The position numbers and the translations under genes are program-made. Below are positions 22,735 through 33,038 of a stretch of DNA of 64,000 nt, piece by piece (position 1 is the first letter of the stretch; every line of letters starts with the position of its first letter). This DNA comes from Morchella semilibera. Its lineage: Eukaryota; Ascomycota; Pezizomycetes; Pezizales; Morchellaceae. Where the stretch lies: the NCBI GenBank assembly GCA_009192285.1, contig CM018603.1:3650588-3714587 (forward strand). Direction: 5' to 3'. Below the pieces are notes generated by a model, which was given only the letters and a program-made list of their open reading frames with translations, made no database searches and was not told the origin of the DNA.

Positions 22735-23347
22735 TTCATTTTTCAGTATATCTCTTATACTACTTTCTTTTACCGGGTTGATTTCGATCTTGCCTCTCCC
22801 TGTGTATACTATTTGGGCCGCTTCTGTAAGCTTGTCTTTAGAACCAAGTAAAATAGGAACGAGATATCATGAATAGTAGAAAGTTCTTGAAAAGATGAGT
22901 TTGCTAAACCATATGTGTATATATGTAGCCTACCAACCTATACTCCTCATTCGAAAAAAAAGATCCAATTATCTTGATTATCTACATTAGAAGTCAGTAC
23001 AAATGCCTTGGCCCCCATAAATTTGGACCGTTTCCCGCATATAATCCCGTTATGCCCCAGAGGGGGGTGGGACCAATTGTGCGATATTGCCATAGCTGTG
23101 AGGCTGTATGCAATTAATGAATTAAGGGGTCAGATGCTGATACGAGTGATTTTTTATGATCCAGTAAGTTCTGGTGGCTTAAAAGTCTAAGCGCGAGAAG
23201 AAAGGACTCATCGTTAACTTTTTGTCTAGACTCTCATCCTCACCACACTCCCATCCAAGAACCACTTACGCCGAGCTCTCCATCTCAGCAGCTGGTGCAA
23301 GTGTATCATCAGCCGTACGAAAAGTTACCCTTATCCGACCTCCAAAT
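22735..23347. other. No gene seen, upstream of the 232-aa gene
   Basis: 613 bp. It holds a reversed CGAGTGAT motif near 23145 followed by a T run. The frame of the next gene is open back to 23222 but has no ATG before 23348. Confidence 0.45.
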
Positions 23348-24046
23348 ATGCCACAATTGAACAACCAACCGCGTCAAGAGATCGCTTCGTGGGACCGCTC
23401 GAAATATCCCGTCTCAGGAAAAGGAATCATGTCCCAAAACAAGCCACCCACGCCACAGGAAGATCTCGCCCCGGAGGAAACTCCAATCCTGCAGAGATAT
23501 CAGGAATATGAACCCCTGACTGCTGGTCCAGCCCCACGGGGGGCTCCACTCCCACCCGCCTCTGGCACCGCTCCTGGGCGGCGCCGTGGGGGCAGAACTC
23601 TAATGGAACACCGCGAACGCTACCCCAGCGGCCGTGTTAAGGAGATCCGGTCCAGACGTACCCAGGACCCGGACAGGCTCGCCCGAATGCGTGCGTGCGA
23701 AAGAACCAGGTCGAAAAGATACAGAGCTAAGAAGAAACTTCGCCAGATTGCTATGGGATATCGCAACCCCGACGGGACGCTCACCGAAGAAGCGAAGAAA
23801 CTTGGGAAGGAGAGGAGGACTGCAAAAAGAGGAGCGAAGCTTAGGGGGCAGTCGGCAGCTACTTCTGCGGGAAGATTTGTCCCAGAGGAGGGGGCGGGGA
23901 TGGGTCCACAGATGGCGGTGGCTAAGGGCGAAGGTACCTTCGAAGGTTTCAAGGCACAGGATATTAGCGTTGCCAACACTGAGGCTAGCTTTGATACAAC
24001 CGGAGATTACCTGATGGCTCTGGCAGCAATTATGGTTTTGATCTAG
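23348..24046 (+). CDS. Basic charged protein, unrecognised family
   Basis: 232 aa, intronless. I do not recognise a named family. The first 80 residues are Pro-rich and probably disordered. Residues about 108-160 form a very basic helix, D-R-L-A-R then R-S-K-R-Y-R-A-K-K-K-L, then Q-I-A-M-G-Y-R-N-P-D-G-T-L and E-E-A-K-K-L-G-K. This block aligns with repeated blocks in the 574-aa product encoded 1.1 kb downstream on the same strand, so the two genes are probably paralogous or members of one local family. The basic helix loosely resembles a bZIP basic region, but no leucine zipper follows. Nuclear or nucleic-acid binding is only a guess. The ATG at 23348 is the first in frame. Confidence 0.62.
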   Translation: MPQLNNQPRQEIASWDRSKYPVSGKGIMSQNKPPTPQEDLAPEETPILQRYQEYEPLTAGPAPRGAPLPPASGTAPGRRRGGRTLMEHRERYPSGRVKEIRSRRTQDPDRLARMRACERTRSKRYRAKKKLRQIAMGYRNPDGTLTEEAKKLGKERRTAKRGAKLRGQSAATSAGRFVPEEGAGMGPQMAVAKGEGTFEGFKAQDISVANTEASFDTTGDYLMALAAIMVLI

Positions 24047-25152
24047 ATTGTAGAGCCCCTAGATGCCTAGATTGTGTAAGTTACAGCTCCTGTGACCCCA
24101 AAGGAAGTATCAGCGTCTGTATGTGCTAACATCTGATATTAGAATCATCTAGTCATGATCAGCGACAAGGAAACCGAACAGGAACTCACAAAGCTCTTTG
24201 GTCTCTATAAATCTACTATGCTATGAATATCAAACAAGTTTTGTGGGGGACGGTCGTTATTTCATTTGCTGAGTTAAGAATTTCCGAATTATGTTAAGCA
24301 GTAGCTCCCCTTAAATCTCCCATTTCAATAAGCACTGTTACAAATTCTCCTACCCCTCCGGATGTTCTACGTAAAAAAGCCCCCAATCAACATAAAGCTC
24401 GAGTCTCCTCTCCACGTTCAGGGGTGAATATAACCAATTTATAAGTATATGAAAGGTCAGATCTAGCTAAATGTAAGCACGTAGCTCTAAACAGGGGAAC
24501 CACATAGCATACTCTTATAGCCCACTAGAATTCAAGGGCACAGGCCCAAAGGCCGGGGTTTTGTAATGTGTATATATCGAGTGCACGTGCATCATATATA
24601 TATGTGCGGTACTTACATGTAGCAAACCTAAAGCACCGAGAGGAACCAAGATAATTCCCCCCCCACACCTTTTCGGGTAGTGTCCCGTATATAGATTTGT
24701 GGGACTTGTTGACATTCCAGCTCAGTTTGGTATTTATTCTTGAGCCAGTTAAATACATGCTAGTATTGAAATTGGTAACAGCAGCGGGTCGGCGCGGATC
24801 ATATATTATCACTCGGACTTTACCACCTCTCTAAACCCTTTCAAGGGGTTTTTTTTTTGTTTACATCAATAATTGTATCCCTTTCAAGGGTCGTAAGCAG
24901 AGGAAGATCCTACTCTGTCCTCTCCCCAAAACAGTATATCTATAAGAATCCTTTTTCTTCTAGAGTGCAGGTCTTGTTGCTGCCCTGGGTGTTTTTGGGG
25001 CGGGGCCCCTTTGGTCGAGCGCTGCCAAGACTGGTTTTTTTTTCGACAAATGTTCCCATATTCTACCTGAGAATTTCTCCCCTCTCTTTCTTTCTTATAA
25101 ACATATTTCCCCCTTCCTATCCAAATCTCTTCGTATTACAACCACACTTGAG
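24047..25152. other. No gene seen between the two related charged-protein genes
   Basis: 1.1 kb, AT-rich. It contains a TACATGTA copy near 24615 and the TATCACTCG/T-tract module at 24807-24878. Frames at 24515-24812 and 24857-25228 are not supported. Confidence 0.5.
24807..24878 (+). promoter_or_regulatory. Second TATCACTCG plus T-tract-GTTTAC module
   Basis: TTATCACTCGGACTTT, then a T tract ending in TTTGTTTAC and TCAATAATT. It lies about 290-345 bp upstream of the 574-aa gene and matches the module before the ankyrin gene in order, orientation and approximate spacing. The first 16 bases also match sequence inside RIX7 intron 2. Confidence 0.4.
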
Positions 25153-26877
25153 ATGGGACAAAACAACGACCCCGGGCCCCCTTCTGAGGCCACTCAACCC
25201 CCCGACCATCCCGCATCTTCTAGCCTAGCCATGACGAACAACGCCGAAGCACCCGAGGCCCGAGTCGAGCAGCCTATCTCCAAAGAAGAGAAAGATCGCC
25301 TGCGTAGGAGTGCGAATTCGCGTAGGTATTATCAGAAAAAAATGGCCAAATTGCACAAAAAGACCGAGAACGCTGTGGAGGAGGACCAAGATACGGAGAA
25401 ACCCACGGAAGCTCCGGTGGTCAAAGAAGGACCTCCCACTCTGGTGTTGGAGGAGAGTAACTTGGGTGGGCGGGTGGACGGGGGGGTGGAAAAAGTGGGA
25501 GAGACGGGCGAGCAGGATGAGGTTTCTGAAGATCAAGGGGTAAAACAGTGGTACGAGATGCACACGATTAAGCGGAAAAAGTTACAACTTACGGACGCAC
25601 AGTTGCTGGCAAGAGAAAAACGCCAAGCAATCCATAGGGAGAAGCGTCGGCTCCAAAAAGAGAGAGAGATTGCCAATGGACAGCGTGACGCCAATGGAAA
25701 GCTAATGTGGTGGCCAAACAAGCAAAAGGAGGCCCGGGAGGCCCGGGAAGCCCGGAAACGTAAAGATATGGAGACGGAAGGTTATCCCCCCCAGGGATCT
25801 GACACTCAGGAATCTCCCACCCAAGAGTCCCCCGCTCAGCATTCCCCCATCCAGGAGCTTCTTGCCCAAAAGCCTCACATCCAGGATCCCCTTCTCCACA
25901 GGACTTCCGCCGAAGTCTCTCTTGTCGAGGATTCCATCATCCCGGAATCTCTCGCTCAGGAGCCCTCCTCTCAAGGGCCGGAGGGAGGCGCTGGAGGCGG
26001 GCCGTTTGAGCCCAAAAAGAGGAAGCGGGAACCGGAGGAGCTGTTAGCTCGTATTGACGAACAACGCGAAACCTCCGACCAGAAGCGTCAAGAAGAACGG
26101 AAGGAGGAAGAGAGACAGGAGATCGCCTTGGGAGTGCGGAACACAGATAGAAAGCTCAAGCAAATCCAATATAGGCAGCCCATAATCGAAGCTGCACTAT
26201 CAGGATCCAGAGGAACAATTAAGTCTCCCACACATGAATCTCCAGTTCAGGGTCCTTCCACTCTGGAGTCTTCCATCCAGCAGCCTCTCAGACGCAGCGG
26301 AAGAATTACTGCTTCCAAGAAGCAGGTAGTGGAGGTCCCCGAAAAATACCCCACCCCGCTCCCTGTCGCTCAGAAGTCTCTCATTAAGGATTCTCCTTCC
26401 CAGAAACCCACCCACGCCCATATTGTTAATCGACTAACGGGGGATGATTTGGAGGAAAGGATTATCAAGAAAGTCCAGAAGCAACGGGAGGAACGACAAC
26501 AGCAGAAGGAATTGGAAGTTGCTCGTGGGCTGCGCGATGCCAACGGAAAGCTCTTGTGGTGGTCAAACAAGCAAAGGCAGGCTAAAGAGGCGGAAGAGGC
26601 GGAAGAGGCGGAAAAAAGAGCAAGGGAAGGATCTTCGGTTCAGGGAGGTTCTACGGTTGTGTCTCCTGAGGCCCATAAAGATGTCGGCGTATCTACCATT
26701 ACCCCCAACGAGCATCAACAGGCAGAGGAAGCGCCGCATATGCCCTACGCGTACGCGCACACGGAGGCTGTCATCCGCAACTCCGGATGGACTCCACTCA
26801 ATGCTTCCTCGGGCTCTAATGCTCCTCAAGCCGAACTCACGTCCCTTTCTGGCCAGTGGTGGGAGGTCCTAAAGTAG
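25153..26877 (+). CDS. Repeat-containing charged protein, unrecognised family
   Basis: 574 aa, intronless, no named family recognised. Residues 48-68 read D-R-L-R-R-S-A-N-S-R-R-Y-Y-Q-K-K-M-A-K-L, similar to the basic helix of the 232-aa neighbour. Three charged blocks follow at about residues 151-200, 300-340 and 432-490. Each has a Glu/Arg/Gln-rich helix, then a core E-(I/V)-A-x-G-x-R; the first and third continue D-A-N-G-K-L-(M/L)-W-W-x-N-K-Q and an Ala/Glu/Arg helix. The middle copy has lost the W-W part. Between blocks run Gln-Glu-Ser-Pro-type short repeats (about 218-275 and 358-420), probably disordered. Function is unknown; the layout suggests repeated binding modules on a flexible chain. 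The start is the first ATG after a stop-containing leader. Confidence 0.75.
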   Translation: MGQNNDPGPPSEATQPPDHPASSSLAMTNNAEAPEARVEQPISKEEKDRLRRSANSRRYYQKKMAKLHKKTENAVEEDQDTEKPTEAPVVKEGPPTLVLEESNLGGRVDGGVEKVGETGEQDEVSEDQGVKQWYEMHTIKRKKLQLTDAQLLAREKRQAIHREKRRLQKEREIANGQRDANGKLMWWPNKQKEAREAREARKRKDMETEGYPPQGSDTQESPTQESPAQHSPIQELLAQKPHIQDPLLHRTSAEVSLVEDSIIPESLAQEPSSQGPEGGAGGGPFEPKKRKREPEELLARIDEQRETSDQKRQEERKEEERQEIALGVRNTDRKLKQIQYRQPIIEAALSGSRGTIKSPTHESPVQGPSTLESSIQQPLRRSGRITASKKQVVEVPEKYPTPLPVAQKSLIKDSPSQKPTHAHIVNRLTGDDLEERIIKKVQKQREERQQQKELEVARGLRDANGKLLWWSNKQRQAKEAEEAEEAEKRAREGSSVQGGSTVVSPEAHKDVGVSTITPNEHQQAEEAPHMPYAYAHTEAVIRNSGWTPLNASSGSNAPQAELTSLSGQWWEVLK

Positions 26878-27738
26878 GAATATTTTTGGTATTCCGAATT
26901 ATAAGGCGACTCTTATATAAGGCGGCAACAACAATAACAAGACGGCAACAACTACAAGCAACTAAAACTATAAAGCAACGAAATGGCAACACAAGGGTGG
27001 ATTTGGGGTTGTGGTGGTGCCAACTACATGTAATAGACTCTAGGCAATAACTGGATATATATACGTGTAGTTTAATTCCATCCTGTTACACTCTTTAACA
27101 TTGGTCTTTGTAGGAGTTATTTGCATACAAGTACATGTATGTAGTATAACCAGTGATACCGAATCAGACCGATATCTCAAACAAAAGAGCATGTTCATTC
27201 GGTACATAAGAAACACACTGTAGTAAATCAAACTCCCACCAGTAGGAATCAGCACGTCATATAGACACATGACAAAGAAAGAGAGAGGATTGACTCAATG
27301 AGATTACGAGTAGACAGCCGTCTCCGATATTGTAGGGGAAAGCCTCTGCCCGCAATGGGTGCTAGGTAGCGGTACACCATCTAGATTCTCCGCCGTCTGT
27401 CTATCAATGGACATAGGGTACACTAGCTAGATATACCGTAGCTTAGGCCGAGCGCTGGGAGGACAGGAGAGACTTGAGTTTAAAGGGTGAAAATTATTCC
27501 AACGGCACAAAAAGGACTTGGTTGAGATCTTGGCAGCGAGTGACAGCCTATGAATCTTGGCGCATAAGTAACTCTACACGTTTGATAAGGACATTGAAAT
27601 TTAATAAAGCAAGAAACCAGCAAAAGATCCAAAACTATCTTCAAGTATTTACATTATTTATATCACAAAAAAAGAGAAAAAAGAAAAGACAAAAAACAAT
27701 CCCAAGCTTTTGCTACCCTATTACAAAGATTACCCCAT
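26878..27738. other. No gene seen, convergent intergenic
   Basis: 861 bp between the 574-aa gene and the 3' end of RPF1. It includes CAACAA/CTACAA-type short repeats near 26925-26965 and TACATGTA copies near 27024 and 27134. Confidence 0.45.
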
Positions 27739-29052
27739 CTACAACTGGAACTTCTTTCTATCCTTATCCATCCCGCCCTTCCATTCCCACTCAACTCCGT
27801 CCTTGACCCCCCTCTCCACCCTCCTGAGCTTCAACGTGAACCTCGGCCCCAGCTCCTGCAAGCCAACCTTCACATCACCCTCCTGGCCATTACTCCCGTT
27901 CCCACCGTCCTTGCCGCCATCCTCGAGCCCATACCCCACAGGCTTCTCACCCTCGCGGCGGTCCCGGAAGACATATCTGTGTCTGCGCAAGAAGATGAAG
28001 TCACGCTGATTATGCAGCGTGACAACCTGTCGCCCGCGGATCTCCGGCTGCCTGGGAAACATGGACTGGAACAGCGACGCCGTCACGCGCCCCAGAGGCG
28101 TCAAGAAGTTGTTGAGGATAAGCTCGGGGATGTGCCCCGTGGGTTTTCCGTGGCCGCGGATGTGCTTCGCTGGCGTGTAGTTTGTCAGGCTGAAGTGAAA
28201 CGTGGGGCCCGCCGGGAGCACGATGATTGTCAGCGCATTAAGGATCTTGCGGTCCTCGTTCGCGACGAGGACATGCGTGTATGGCTCGCGCGGGGTGCCG
28301 TCCGCCTCCGTGGTCGTCGGCGTCGCAGCGTACGTACAGATCTCCTTGATGCTGTGGGCGCGCGTCCCGGGCCTCCCGCGAGGGATGTATGTGGCGTTTG
28401 GGAAGAGCTGCGTCAGGTCCTCTGCGGGCTGGTGGACGTGGCAGTTCCGAGAGGTCGTGATCAGGATCCGCGGTATAGGGTAGGACTTGTCTGCCACTGC
28501 TTCGGGGGTCGTCAGCAGCGTTGGGAACAGCGCCTGGGTCTCTTCCGAGTCGGCTTTTGCTGCCTGCTCCTTCTCGCGGGCCGCTAGCAGGCGTTCCTCG
28601 ATCTGCTCGGGGGTCTCGGGCTCTGGCTCCTTTGTCTTCTCGGTGTCAGAACCCGAGTCTGAGTCTGAGTCTGAGCCGGAGTCTGAGTCTGAGTCTGTGT
28701 CCATGGCATCGGAGCTTCGTTTCTTCTTTTGTTTCTTCTTGGGGGGTGCTGTTGCTGCTGCTGCAGCAGCTTCAATGGCTGTCTCGCGGCGGCCGGGAAT
28801 GGCGCCCTCGACCCGCTCGTCCCAGACTCGTTTGCGCTCGATTGTGGCGGGGATGTTTGTCTTTATGCGGTGTTCACGGAGGGAGGGGTCGCGGGCCTCG
28901 GCCTTCTTGCGCTCAAAGCGGTCGGAGCGCTTCTTGGAGGCCAGGGCGGACTTGATGCGGACATTGTGGGACTGACGGTGAAGCTTATTGGGGATGTTGA
29001 ATGTTCGAGAGGTGTTTTGGGAAGTTGCAGTCTTTTTTACTGTTCGTGCCAT
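27739..29052 (-). CDS. RPF1: Ribosome production factor 1 (Brix domain)
   Basis: 437-aa intronless nucleolar protein of 60S assembly that helps bring 5S RNP components to the pre-ribosome. The N-terminus is basic with N-I-P-N-K-L-H-R-Q, typical of Rpf1. Residues 104-113 form a Lys-rich signal, followed by an acidic Ser/Asp repeat (115-138, GAGTCT-type repeats in DNA). The Brix domain spans about residues 193-395, with P-R-I-L-I-T-T-S-R-N, L-F-P-N-A-T-Y, P-T-G-H-I-P-E-L-I-L-N-N-F, and T-L-H-N-Q-R-D-F-I-F-L-R-R-H-R-Y-V-F. The ATG at 29052 is chosen over 29139 because Rpf1 similarity begins there. Third codon positions are very GC-rich. The gene is divergent from PWP1 with 229 bp between starts. 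Confidence 0.95.
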   Translation of the reverse strand: MARTVKKTATSQNTSRTFNIPNKLHRQSHNVRIKSALASKKRSDRFERKKAEARDPSLREHRIKTNIPATIERKRVWDERVEGAIPGRRETAIEAAAAAATAPPKKKQKKKRSSDAMDTDSDSDSGSDSDSDSGSDTEKTKEPEPETPEQIEERLLAAREKEQAAKADSEETQALFPTLLTTPEAVADKSYPIPRILITTSRNCHVHQPAEDLTQLFPNATYIPRGRPGTRAHSIKEICTYAATPTTTEADGTPREPYTHVLVANEDRKILNALTIIVLPAGPTFHFSLTNYTPAKHIRGHGKPTGHIPELILNNFLTPLGRVTASLFQSMFPRQPEIRGRQVVTLHNQRDFIFLRRHRYVFRDRREGEKPVGYGLEDGGKDGGNGSNGQEGDVKVGLQELGPRFTLKLRRVERGVKDGVEWEWKGGMDKDRKKFQL

Positions 29053-29281
29053 TGTGAATTTGTGGGGAAGATATCTGGGGGGCGATGGTTTTGAATCTTT
29101 TGATATCTCTCGGAGGTGAGGTGTGGTGAGGTGACACAATCTTTTTTTTTTCTGTTAGTGTGCTGTGTGTTTGTGGGTTTGAAATCTTGGCGTGCATAAC
29201 ACCCCTCCAAAACTTTTTTTATTATTAGCCCGCATCAAATATCCAAACACACAATCGGTCCCCCAGATCAGCAAAACAAAA
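29053..29281. promoter_or_regulatory. Bidirectional promoter of RPF1 and PWP1
   Basis: 229 bp between the two start codons. It carries AAAACTTTTTTT at 29209-29220, 62-73 bp before the PWP1 start and about 157 bp from the RPF1 start, matching elements upstream of UTP8/RIX7, ERB1 and bL28m. A second T run lies near 29141-29151. Confidence 0.5.
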
Positions 29282-31192
29282 ATGATCACAGCTACAACTT
29301 GGGTGCCCCGTGGCTTTGCTGCTCAGTTCCCCGTTCGTCAGGATGTCACTGAGGAGGAATATGAGCGAATTGCCGATCTTGCACGACTGCAGCTTGAGGA
29401 TGCCCGGGTGGACCTTGACGAGGCGCGCGCTGAGGAAGACGACAACGACAACGACAATGGAAACAGTGGTAATGACAGGAAGAAGAGCAAAGAGGATGAG
29501 AAGGAGACTGTGGAGATGAAGGATGCGGATGAGGATAAGGAGGAGTTAGTATACACTAATTGCTTTTTTACTTTCCTTATATACATATATATCGAATTGG
29601 AGTGCTGATTGTTGGTGTTAGGATCGACGATGACCTCAAGGAGTATGATCTTGAAAACTACGATGAGCCTACGGAGGAGGAGAAGACGACTGGTGATGGT
29701 ATAAAGATACCCTTGGAATGCTATGTGGACGTTTATGGGGGCTGGATTGACATTTTATACAGTTATGGGCATGTTTGGAAACATCAAGGGCCTTGCCTAC
29801 TACCAACCTGGAGAAGCAGACCCCTACATCACTATAAAAGATGTATGTGCTTCTTTATCTTCTACCCTCTACCCTCTATCCCTAATTCCAAGTTTCAAAT
29901 CCCCTCAATTCCCACTTCCTCCCACTAACTAGTCCCCCCTCAGGCCGACGATGAAGAAGAGCGTGAGGAGCTCCAGATTCTCCCCACCGACAACCTACTC
30001 ATCACCGCCAAATCCGAAGACGACATGTGCCACCTCGAGGTCTACGTCTACGAAGACAGCGCCGACAACCTCTACGTCCACCACGACATCATGCTCCCTG
30101 CCATCCCCCTCTGTGTCGAATGGCTCGACATCCCAGTGGGAAAGAACCTTTCCACTCCCGATGCCCGTGGCAACTACGTCGCCGTCGGTACCATGGACCC
30201 CGACATTGAAGTCTGGAACCTCGATCTCGTCGACACTCTCTACCCCCAACGCCATCCTCGGCGCCGGCGGTGCCCCCCCAACTGAAATTACCAAGAAGAA
30301 AAAGAAGAGCAAGCGCAAAGCCCCCGTGGCAAATGACACACACCACATCGACGCCGTGCTCTCCCTAGCGGGAAACAGGCAGCACAGGAACCTCCTCGCC
30401 TCCGCGTCAGCGGACAAGACCGTGAAACTGTGGGACCTCAACACCACCACTTGTGCCAAGTCATACAGCCACCACACTGACAAGGTGTGCGCGCTCGCCT
30501 GGCACCCGACAAATTCCACAACGCTCCTCTCGGGCTCTTACGACCGCACCGTGGTGTGGGCGGACATGCGGACGCCGGACGCGAAGCCCCCGCGCTGGGG
30601 CACCGAGAGCGACGTCGAGGACCTCAAGTGGGACCCGCACGACAGTAATTACTTCTACGTATCGACCGAGGGCGGGTGCGTGCACTTCTTTGATACGCGG
30701 GTGCTGCCGGCCTCGCCCGCGGCTAGTCGCCCCGTGTGGACGCTGCAGGCGCACGATAAGAGCGTATCGAGCTTCGATATCTCGCCGGCCGTACCCGGGT
30801 TCCTAGCCACGGGATCTACGGACAAGACCGTGAAGCTGTGGAACACAAAGACGGAGACGGGCGGGCCGTCGATGGTGTCGAGTCGCGACCTCGGCATGGG
30901 GAAGATCTTCTCGACTAGGTTTGCGCCGGATGCAGAGGTGGGCTTCCGTCTGGCGGTTGCGGGGAGTAAAGGGGCGGTGACGGTGTGGGACACGAGCACC
31001 AATGCCGGGATTCGGAGGGTGTTTGCTGGACGGGTGGCGGTGCCGGCGGTGGCGGAGGAGGGTGTGGAGGATAGAGTTGTGGGCGTGGAGGAGAGTAGTG
31101 GGGAGAGTGATAGTGAGGAGGGGGAGGATGGGGAGGGTGGAGAGGAGGCGGGCCCCGATGGGTGGGAGAGTATGGATGAGAAGGATGATTAG
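29282..31192 (+). CDS. PWP1: Pwp1 WD40 ribosome-biogenesis protein, apparent frameshift
   Basis: WD-repeat protein of early 60S assembly. Exons 29282-29544, 29622-29698, 29763-29842 and 29944 onward join in frame, giving the acidic N-terminus and I-D-D-D-L-K-E-Y-D-L-E-N-Y-D. The fourth exon is in one frame up to D-L-V-D-T-L-Y-P at 30247. The continuation N-A-I-L-G-A-G-G and all later WD repeats (S-A-D-K-T-V-K-L-W-D, S-G-S-Y-D-R-T-V, T-G-S-T-D-K-T-V-K-L-W) are in the +1 frame. The shift sits in a run of five C (30243-30247); four would keep frame. No GT-AG intron avoids it without deleting conserved sequence. This is either a sequencing or assembly error or a real disruption. The rest looks intact under selection, so I favour an error. 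The C-terminus is acidic. Confidence 0.88.
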
Positions 31193-33038
31193 GGAGTAAG
31201 GGCCCAGGATTGTATATAGTTAGTTAGTTTGTTTTTATTTTTTTAGCAAGTAGATAAAGTGAATAAAAGTTTTTTTGTGTTATGGTTTCGCGGCTTGGTG
31301 TGAAGTGGGGTTGAGGTGGGGGATCTTGCCCCTCCGAGGTGGGGAAGGGGGATAATAATATGATTTATTTTTTATTTTATTGTAGGAATTGGTGGTTTGT
31401 ACTTTTTTTATTCTTTTATGTTTTCTTATTACTGCTAATCAAGTTGGTCATGAACAATCACTCGCTAAACACCGAAAGTCCTCAAGCTAAAATTGATTGA
31501 TTGATACATGTATGCAGCCCGAAGGCTATGACAACCTTTCCTCCCACTTTCCGGGGGCGGGGTAAGCCTTTCCTCCCCAAGAAACACACCAACAAAACAC
31601 CCAAAAAACAAAAGAAAGTTCAAAATAGCAAACTCCCCCTTCCTCCACGCAGCACCCCACTACATCCGCCCAGTGCGCTCATTGTCTCGAGTCTCATTCA
31701 CCGGGCCGTCTCCAGCAATACGTCACATACATTCTAATTCTCGTTCTAATTCCCCTCCCTTTCCAGTCTGCCCCGCCCGTATTGAGGCTTCCTCTCTTCC
31801 TGCCTTTCCTCGCTGTTTCTCCCCTCTCTTTCGTACTTTCTCTTTAACCATTCCGTCCATATCTTCAGCCCCTCCTCGCATCCTTTCTCGCTCCATACCA
31901 AATATTTCATGTTGTTCTTCTCCGGCGTCCTCAAGCTAAAAGAAACACCACACGCATGTACACACTCCACGCAAGTAAGGCCTTGCGTCTATTCCCCGTA
32001 CTACATGTATGTACCTACATGTATATACACGACCTGGACCTGATTGAGCTCTCCGGTCACTCTCTCTTCCCCCGGTTAATGGGGTAGCTGGTCTAAGCCT
32101 ATATATATATCCCCATATTCTACAAACTGCAGTCATTTAAGGCCTAGGGTCCGACTAGCTAGTTAGACCAACCAACTAACCACAGAGCTAAACAGGATGG
32201 CCCGGTAAAGAGAGGGGTTGTGCTATTCATTGGGCCTGGGTTATAGTCACTGGCGATAACGCCCAATCGGCCGCGGGCCCATATCTGTGTTACCACGGAC
32301 GGCCAGGATAAGGACACCGCACCGGCATCACTGCTGTTTATTCTTGGGGCGTTCCGGCCCCTCGGGTTTTTTGTGTTGAGGAGCATGTTGTGTAGGATGT
32401 TGTATTATCCCAGTAGAAAAGTCGCAGAGACAGGAGAGACACCACCACCACCACTCTAGCTTCACACCGTTTTGGGCATGGGCAGACCATAGGGGCGGGT
32501 GTGTAGCGTCCCATCATTCTTTTGCAAGCTCGCAATATGTAGCTGGCCATGGTTCGATTTATAGATTACTTGGCTCTCGGTTTGAGGGTTAGTTACATGT
32601 ACATGTAGCCCGTTCCATCAATCCTGTTTGCTACATGTAGCTTATACTAGTACGCCCTATTGCCCGGTTTCTGATCACAGGGTATCACTCGGATGGCAAT
32701 GTAGAGTGATAGACTGTGATTGGTTACTACATGTAGTTTGATGGACACTTAGTAAGTACAAAGCACAAAAACGGGTAGCTAATCCCGGGCAGACTTGATA
32801 TAACGTTTGAAATCAGGGAGACGGGCTCTCCATAGAGAGCCTGGCCTCATAGTAGTAATCGTAAGACAAACAATGTAGCGTGTATCGAAATAATACATAT
32901 ACAGGCCGGCCACAAACAAATACAGCAAGGAATTAATTCCACAAAATAACACCAAATAAATGTATCCATCAACCTCCCAGAGCAGAATCTGCCCCTGTTT
33001 CAGTCCGCGGCCAGAGGCACCCCACGGTTAAATCTCAC
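31193..33038. other. No gene seen, 1.8 kb intergenic
   Basis: 3' ends of PWP1 and the acidic hypothetical gene converge here. The stretch holds several TACATGTA copies (about 31505, 32003, 32013, 32594, 32600, 32633, 32727), short palindromes, and a small inverted pair of TATCACTC and GAGTGATA near 32692-32711. Frames at 31501-32550 lack coding character. Confidence 0.5.

Noticed and set aside
23222-23347. Longer 5' frame for the 232-aa gene
   Set aside because: The frame is open but begins without an ATG; the first ATG is at 23348.
30180-30330. An intron explaining the PWP1 frame change
   Set aside because: Any GT-AG pair that restores the frame would delete the conserved propeller strand around W-N-L-D and N-A-I-L-G.
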